From positions 1 to 19,147 of the forward strand of contig CABIXF010000059.1 of NCBI GenBank assembly GCA_902362595.1: a stretch of 19,147 bases of DNA, read 5' to 3'. Source of the DNA: Bacteroidaceae bacterium (lineage in GTDB: Bacteria; Bacteroidota; Bacteroidia; Bacteroidales; Bacteroidaceae). The notes under the pieces were generated by a model that worked only from the letters and a program-made list of their open reading frames with translations, was not told the DNA's origin and did no database searches. Shown here piece after piece: positions 15,525 through 19,147 of this stretch. Positions within the stretch are counted from its first letter, which is position 1; every line of letters starts with the position of its first letter. Position numbers and translations under genes: made by a program.

Positions 15525-16089
15525 AGTCGTTCAGCTTGTTTTTAAACTCCACTAGGTCGTCCAATGTAATTTTCTCCTTGATAATCCGGTGTATTTTATA
15601 GCGTGTCTCCATACTGGCTTCAGATTGCTTGGGGGCGACCAGGAAACCTAATTCAATTACTTTGGATATGTAGTTGTCCAAGTCCTGCTTGAATTTCACT
15701 TGGTTGAATTTGGCAGGCAAGAAAAGTTCCACTTCTTCTTTGATTTGTGAGGCCGTGACGTATTTCTCGTCCGATTGTGAATCGGTAGGATTCAATTCGA
15801 AATCTTCAAGCATCTGTCTTAGTACGATTAAAACGACCGACACTTCAAATCCCAGTTGCCGACGTGTGACCAGATTGATGGTTTTTTCGTCATCCAGGAG
15901 AGCCTGCTTCACAAATGCAAATCCTTCGTCTTTCTTCACAATCAGGTCAAGCCCGATGACACTGAGGTAATCTTGAATTTCGGACTGGTATAGCAGGATG
16001 TTGTCCCAGACCGAATCATTGTGTTCTACTGTTCCCTTCAGCAGCTTTACGATAGCTTTCGAGTAGGGTTTTATATGGGATGTATTCAT
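15499..16089 (-). CDS. jetB: Wadjet MukE-like subunit JetB (DUF4194)
   Basis: The 196-residue protein matches the DUF4194/JetB pattern: an N-terminal helix IVKLLKGTVEHND, then VWDNILLYQSEIQDYLSVIG, followed by LDLIVKKDEGFAFVKQ, a typical winged-helix wing segment. A second helical part (about 120-190) contains FNQVKFKQDLDNYISKVIEL. By analogy with MukE it binds the kleisin JetA and DNA and helps regulate the motor. Its start overlaps the jetA stop as ATGA, and its end overlaps the jetC start, so the ABC subunits are translationally coupled. The family call rests on motif resemblance plus its fixed position between jetA and jetC. Confidence 0.9.
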   Translation of the reverse strand: MNTSHIKPYSKAIVKLLKGTVEHNDSVWDNILLYQSEIQDYLSVIGLDLIVKKDEGFAFVKQALLDDEKTINLVTRRQLGFEVSVVLIVLRQMLEDFELNPTDSQSDEKYVTASQIKEEVELFLPAKFNQVKFKQDLDNYISKVIELGFLVAPKQSEASMETRYKIHRIIKEKITLDDLVEFKNKLNDYDTTNESI

Positions 16090-17552
16090 TGAGGGATGAT
16101 AATTATTTCAGGTACTACAATTTTTTTCATGTTTTCTTTGTCGAATACGATGTCTTGTGTCTTTTCCGGTCTCACTACCGTATGGTATTCCTTCAACACG
16201 CTAAGGTAGCCAAAGACTTCTGTCAGTCCTTTGGTGATTCCTGATGAAGCTTCAATTACCTCACCGAGTGTGACTTGGGATTTTTGTTTCAGTACTTCTT
16301 CAATATGCTTGCGCAGCACGTCACGGTCTACATAGTACGGATTATAGAGTTGTTCCAGTCGGCTCAGGTCGTTCAAACTCAGTTGGGCATCCATGGGGAT
16401 ATCTTTATATTCGGTTTCTGAGGCTGGTTTGAAGGTTAACGACCGTTCCAGAGGCAATCTGATTTCAATTTCTTCCATTTCGAATCCAAAATCAGGAGAA
16501 TTCTTCTGACTGCTTACCTTCATAAGCAATTGCTTGATGTCTCTGATAATCTCTCGGGTAATTTCAGTGTTCGGTTGCTCCTGCTGGCGAATGATGCGGC
16601 TCAGTTTTTCTGCCATGCGGTCGTTCGTTTTATACACTCTTTGTCCGGCATCAAACAGATGGAGTTTGACATCCTTGAGAAAACGGTCGTGCACATCAAT
16701 CTGTCGGTCATCGAGTGATTCGAATAAGTTTTGCGTCAGCATGTCCCATTCCTTTTGTAGTTGAGGAGACAGCAAGAATTCCCAAAAGGCATAAAAACTC
16801 TTTCCCTGCGAGGAGTCCTTCAGTTCACTGTAAGCATCGAAAAAATAATGCAAAATCTCCTTCTTCTGCAAGTTTGCCATTTGTTGCTGATAAATCTGCT
16901 TGATGATAACTTTGAAATTATCGTCCACTTCCTTGAAGTCGGATAGCAGCTCTTTAGCCATTTTGTTGAGGTGGTTGTAGCGGGGAATAATTTCGTACTC
17001 TTCGAATACCTTCACATCGTCGCCCATCTCAAGACGTTGGATTTGCTGCTCGATTTCCAGTTTCTTGTTCCTTAGCAAAGCAAGTCGTTTATTCCGGTCT
17101 TCGTTCGTGAATTCAACCAATTCCTTAAGCTGGCCAAACAGTGCTTTGAATTTCGATTCCGTGCCGATGTATTCTTCCTTTCTCAAACTGTTGTCTATCC
17201 AGTCGAATACTTTGCTGGTATACGACGATATTTCATACATGACTTCACCTACATCGTTTTGATAGTTGGTGAGATAGCCTTTATTGGCCCAGTCTTGTAT
17301 CCAGCGTCTGGCTTTCTCTTCATTGGTTTCTATTGTAGGGGAGCGTTCTTCTTCCTCTTCCAATGCATCTTCTTCCATCTCATCCAGTCGATTGACCAGC
17401 CTTTGATGGAGATACTCCTCTGGTACTGCTGTTTGTTCCTCAAAAGCTTCAAGCAGAAAGACGAGGAAGAACCTCAAATTCTTAGGTTTCATTTTCAGCA
17501 GTTTTATACTTGGGGAGTTTTCCAGTATATCTATTAATTGTGCTTTCTCCAT
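16086..17552 (-). CDS. jetA: Wadjet kleisin-like subunit JetA (DUF3375)
   Basis: The 488-residue protein has a DUF3375 pattern. The N-terminal winged-helix start is SIKLLKMKPKNLRFFLVFLL. A strongly acidic loop follows (about 54-68, EEDALEEEEE). Next comes the diagnostic segment EEYIGTESKFKALFGQLKEL (about 127-146), then ALLRNKKLEIEQQIQRLEMG. JetA corresponds to MukF: a kleisin that dimerises and bridges the JetC heads. It is the first gene of the operon, with a candidate promoter at 17631-17662 and a leader of about 70 bases. No frameshift or missing region is apparent. DUF3375 together with DUF4194 is what marks the system as type I-like. Confidence 0.9.
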   Translation of the reverse strand: MEKAQLIDILENSPSIKLLKMKPKNLRFFLVFLLEAFEEQTAVPEEYLHQRLVNRLDEMEEDALEEEEERSPTIETNEEKARRWIQDWANKGYLTNYQNDVGEVMYEISSYTSKVFDWIDNSLRKEEYIGTESKFKALFGQLKELVEFTNEDRNKRLALLRNKKLEIEQQIQRLEMGDDVKVFEEYEIIPRYNHLNKMAKELLSDFKEVDDNFKVIIKQIYQQQMANLQKKEILHYFFDAYSELKDSSQGKSFYAFWEFLLSPQLQKEWDMLTQNLFESLDDRQIDVHDRFLKDVKLHLFDAGQRVYKTNDRMAEKLSRIIRQQEQPNTEITREIIRDIKQLLMKVSSQKNSPDFGFEMEEIEIRLPLERSLTFKPASETEYKDIPMDAQLSLNDLSRLEQLYNPYYVDRDVLRKHIEEVLKQKSQVTLGEVIEASSGITKGLTEVFGYLSVLKEYHTVVRPEKTQDIVFDKENMKKIVVPEIIIIPQ

Positions 17553-17833
17553 AGATGTTACAGGTTAACCCTTACGGATGTTTTTCTTTCTTATTTTTAG
17601 ATGCTCATGCGTTAACAAGAGTCATTTGTCCTAAGATACAAGTCTTATTTTAGATATTCAAATTTTTATGAATAAAATTTTTGTGATTTTGTTTCAGCAA
17701 TCAATTATGGAATTATAAATGAATGGGCTGAAGCATACCGTAAGGAACGCTTCCTGAAAGTCATCAGCTTCTGCTTCGAGGATAGTTCTTCCTCAATAAA
17801 ATATGCCCCGCTTGTAGAATTTAACCCCCTAAA
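17553..17833. other. Divergent spacer between jetA and the cobalamin-controlled receptor
   Basis: The spacer holds the jet promoter (17631-17662) and, on the plus strand, a frame without a start codon that is open from 17676 to the TAA at 17850-17852. That frame reads NYGIINEWAEAYRKERFLKV, then FCFEDSSSS, which resembles real protein and could be the 3' end of a lost gene. I do not recognise the family. No terminator was seen. Confidence 0.4.
17631..17662 (-). promoter_or_regulatory. Candidate promoter of the jetABCD operon
   Basis: On the minus strand, TTTG (17662-17659) is followed after exactly 20 bases by TATCTTAG (17638-17631), one mismatch from TAnnTTTG. The spacing is that of Bacteroides housekeeping promoters, and transcription would begin about 70 bases before the jetA ATG. 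Confidence 0.5.
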
Positions 17834-17864
17834 TTTGTCTATTACAAAATAAATCGTAATTTTG
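17834..17864 (+). promoter_or_regulatory. Bacteroides promoter for the riboswitch/btuB transcript
   Basis: TTTG (17834-17837), 19 bases, then TAATTTTG (17857-17864) matches the TTTG/TAnnTTTG consensus in both boxes and spacing. Transcription should start near 17871, directly at the 5' strand of the riboswitch P1 stem. Confidence 0.75.
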
Positions 17865-17871
17865 CCCCCAT

Positions 17872-18054
17872 GGAATTAGTAGCCGAACAGACAAGTCCGT
17901 CTGTCGGTGCAAGGGAATCCGGTGGAAAACCGGAGCTGTACCCGCAGCTGTAACCTCCATTCCAGAAATGTCTGTAACTACAAGTGTCACTGTCGCTTAT
18001 GTGCGATGGGAAGGCCCTACAGACAGGAGGAAGCCAGAATACCTGCTAATATCC
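17872..18054 (+). promoter_or_regulatory. Cobalamin (adenosylcobalamin-type) riboswitch
   Basis: The aptamer has its conserved blocks in order. GGTGC, an AGGGAA turn and a CCGG hairpin arm lie at 17906-17935, and CCCGCAGCTGTAA at 17941-17953. These are followed by GTCACTG (17986-17992), GGGAAGGC near 18008, and the B12-box-like AAGCCAGAATACCTGC (18031-18046). GGAATTAG (17872-17879) can pair with CTAATATCC (18046-18054) to close P1, with one bulge. Bound cobalamin would repress the downstream receptor, probably through the expression platform in the 155 bases before the start codon. A 12-bp palindrome, AAGGTGCACCTT, lies in that segment at 18093-18104. Confidence 0.92.
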
Positions 18055-18209
18055 ACGACGACAAAGCATGGGGCTTCCGGGATTAGGAGCGCAAGGTGCA
18101 CCTTATGAATACAGATTCGTAATATTTTGTTTCCTGCCTGTGGGGGAGGACTTTACTTATCTTCATCTGAAGCCGCATGCCCGCTTTATAATTTTGACAA
18201 AAAGGTTGC

Positions 18210-19140
18210 ATGATGAAGAAAATGTTAGGATTCATTCTCCCGTTGCTGTTGGTAGGCAATGCCCCACATTCCGTGGCACAAAGCATGCAGGAGGGCAAGA
18301 AAGTGGAAGACCTTTCCGTGAGGTTGGACGAGGTGGTGGTGACGGGTACCGGCACGGAACATTACCTGAAAGACGCTCCCGTACAGACGGAAGTCCTCAC
18401 CCGGAAGGCGTTGGAACAATTCCAGGCACGCAGCATGGAAGAACTGCTGAGTGGACTTTCCGCTTCACTCACCTTCCATGATGGAGACATGGGCGGCCAT
18501 ATCCAGTTGAACGGGCTGAACAACGATTACATCCTCATCCTGATTGACGGCAAACGGATGAACGGGGATGTAGGCGGACAAGAACGACTTGAACCTGTTG
18601 AACCCGGCCAATATCGAACGCATTGAAATTGTGAAGGGAGCTGCCTCCTCCCTTTATGGAAGCGATGCCATTGCCGGGGTCATTAATATTATCACCAGGA
18701 AGAGTCCTCACAAGATGGAACTGACCAGCACCAGCCGGGTGGGTGAGTATGGCGACGTCAGGGAAAGCGCTTCCTTCGGACTGTCCGTCGGAAAGATAAA
18801 AAGCGTGACGGGAGTGAACTTCCGGCACACGGACGGTTGGCAGAATACCGACTTGCAATGGAACCAGCAGCAGCTGAAACCGGGCTCCACGCTGAAAACG
18901 GTGAACCGCTCCACCAATTATACTTTGTCCGAGAATCTGGAATGGCACGTCAATGATCAGCTTCAGTTGACGGCTTCCGGCAGTTATTACGAACGCTGGG
19001 TTGCCCGTTCGCACGGACAATGGAGTTATCTTGCCAATGATTTCTATTATCGCAATCATTGCTGTCCGGAGAAATTTTACCACAGCGTAAGCTGTCTAGG
19101 ACCGTTACCCTCCGGAACATTAGCAGTGAGGTCGGTTTGA
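18210..19140 (+). pseudogene. btuB: BtuB-like TonB-dependent receptor, frameshifted and apparently cut short
   Basis: The N-terminus is a signal peptide (MKKMLGFILPLLLVGNAPHS, cleavage likely after VAQ; start at 18210 or 18213) followed by a TonB box, LDEVVVTGTG, and a plug domain (MEELLSGLSASLTFHDGD, ILILIDGKRMNGD). At 18582 one extra base shifts the frame. Removing that G gives [20 protein letters not shown], a standard BtuB plug sequence, continuing as [20 protein letters not shown] and the first barrel strands up to NDFYYRN (about 19055). The rest of this frame is cysteine- and proline-rich, unlike a beta barrel, and ends at 19140. The family normally exceeds 600 residues, so most of the barrel is absent. 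The riboswitch upstream supports cobalamin or cobinamide uptake as the original function. Sequencing error could explain the first shift but not easily the second loss. Confidence 0.8.
19035..19061. repeat. Perfect 8-bp inverted repeat at the receptor breakpoint
   Basis: CAATGATT (19035-19042) and AATCATTG (19054-19061) are exact complements separated by 11 bases. Receptor-like sequence ends inside this repeat. From 19044 to the window end another plus-strand frame stays open without stops. The arrangement could mark the end of an inserted element, but no transposase is in view. Confidence 0.4.
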
Positions 19141-19147
19141 TTAAATA

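Noticed and set aside
18068..18481. A 137-codon plus-strand frame starting in the riboswitch expression platform
   Set aside because: It overlaps the receptor signal peptide and plug domain in another frame, which is clearly the coding one.
19035..19061. The inverted repeat as an intrinsic terminator of the receptor gene
   Set aside because: The stem is A/T-rich with an 11-base loop, no T-run follows, and it lies inside the coding region.
1..19147. CRISPR arrays, tRNA or rRNA genes, integrase or transposase genes
   Set aside because: Reading both strands showed no regularly spaced repeats, no cloverleaf or rRNA signature and no recognisable recombinase.

Overview
The window looks like a Bacteroidales chromosome (Bacteroides, Phocaeicola or Parabacteroides-like). 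Signs of this are lipoproteins built from BACON, fimbrillin-like and FISUMP domains, promoters of the Bacteroides type (TTTG, about 20 bases, TAnnTTTG), A/T-rich start regions without strong Shine-Dalgarno sites, and a cobalamin riboswitch ahead of a BtuB-like TonB-dependent receptor. I used no database search; family names come from recognising motifs.

Region 1 (1-5970) concerns the cell surface. A partial gene leaves at the left edge. A two-gene minus-strand operon follows (gene order BACON lipoprotein, then fimbrillin-like lipoprotein). Divergent from it is a lipoprotein with a clan CD (caspase/gingipain-like) cysteine peptidase core. The fimbrillin-like protein and the peptidase both end in the same kind of C-terminal domain (FISUMP, Fibrobacter succinogenes major paralogous domain). 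The peptidase gene lies between two diverged copies of a roughly 72-base repeat that aligns better as protein than as DNA. The spacers also hold what look like broken or very small reading frames.

Region 2 (5972-10856) is a plus-strand redox cluster. It encodes a flavodoxin-fold reductase, an SDR-like protein lacking the usual catalytic Ser/Tyr, an aldo/keto reductase, a two-unit YdcZ-type DMT transporter, a second aldo/keto reductase and an AraC regulator. The regulator is split by a frameshift, and a strong intrinsic terminator closes the cluster. The pattern suits reduction and export of reactive carbonyls or quinones, but the substrate is not visible.

Region 3 (10966-17662, minus strand) is a complete type I-like Wadjet system, jetA-jetB-jetC-jetD. 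The genes overlap at every junction and have a plausible promoter upstream. JetABC form an SMC/condensin-like complex and JetD carries a Toprim nuclease domain. Known Wadjet systems recognise and cut small circular DNA such as plasmids.

Region 4 (17834-19147, plus strand) has a near-consensus promoter, a well-preserved cobalamin riboswitch and a btuB-like receptor gene. The receptor gene carries a one-base frameshift and loses receptor-like sequence near an inverted repeat at 19035-19061, so it is probably a pseudogene here.
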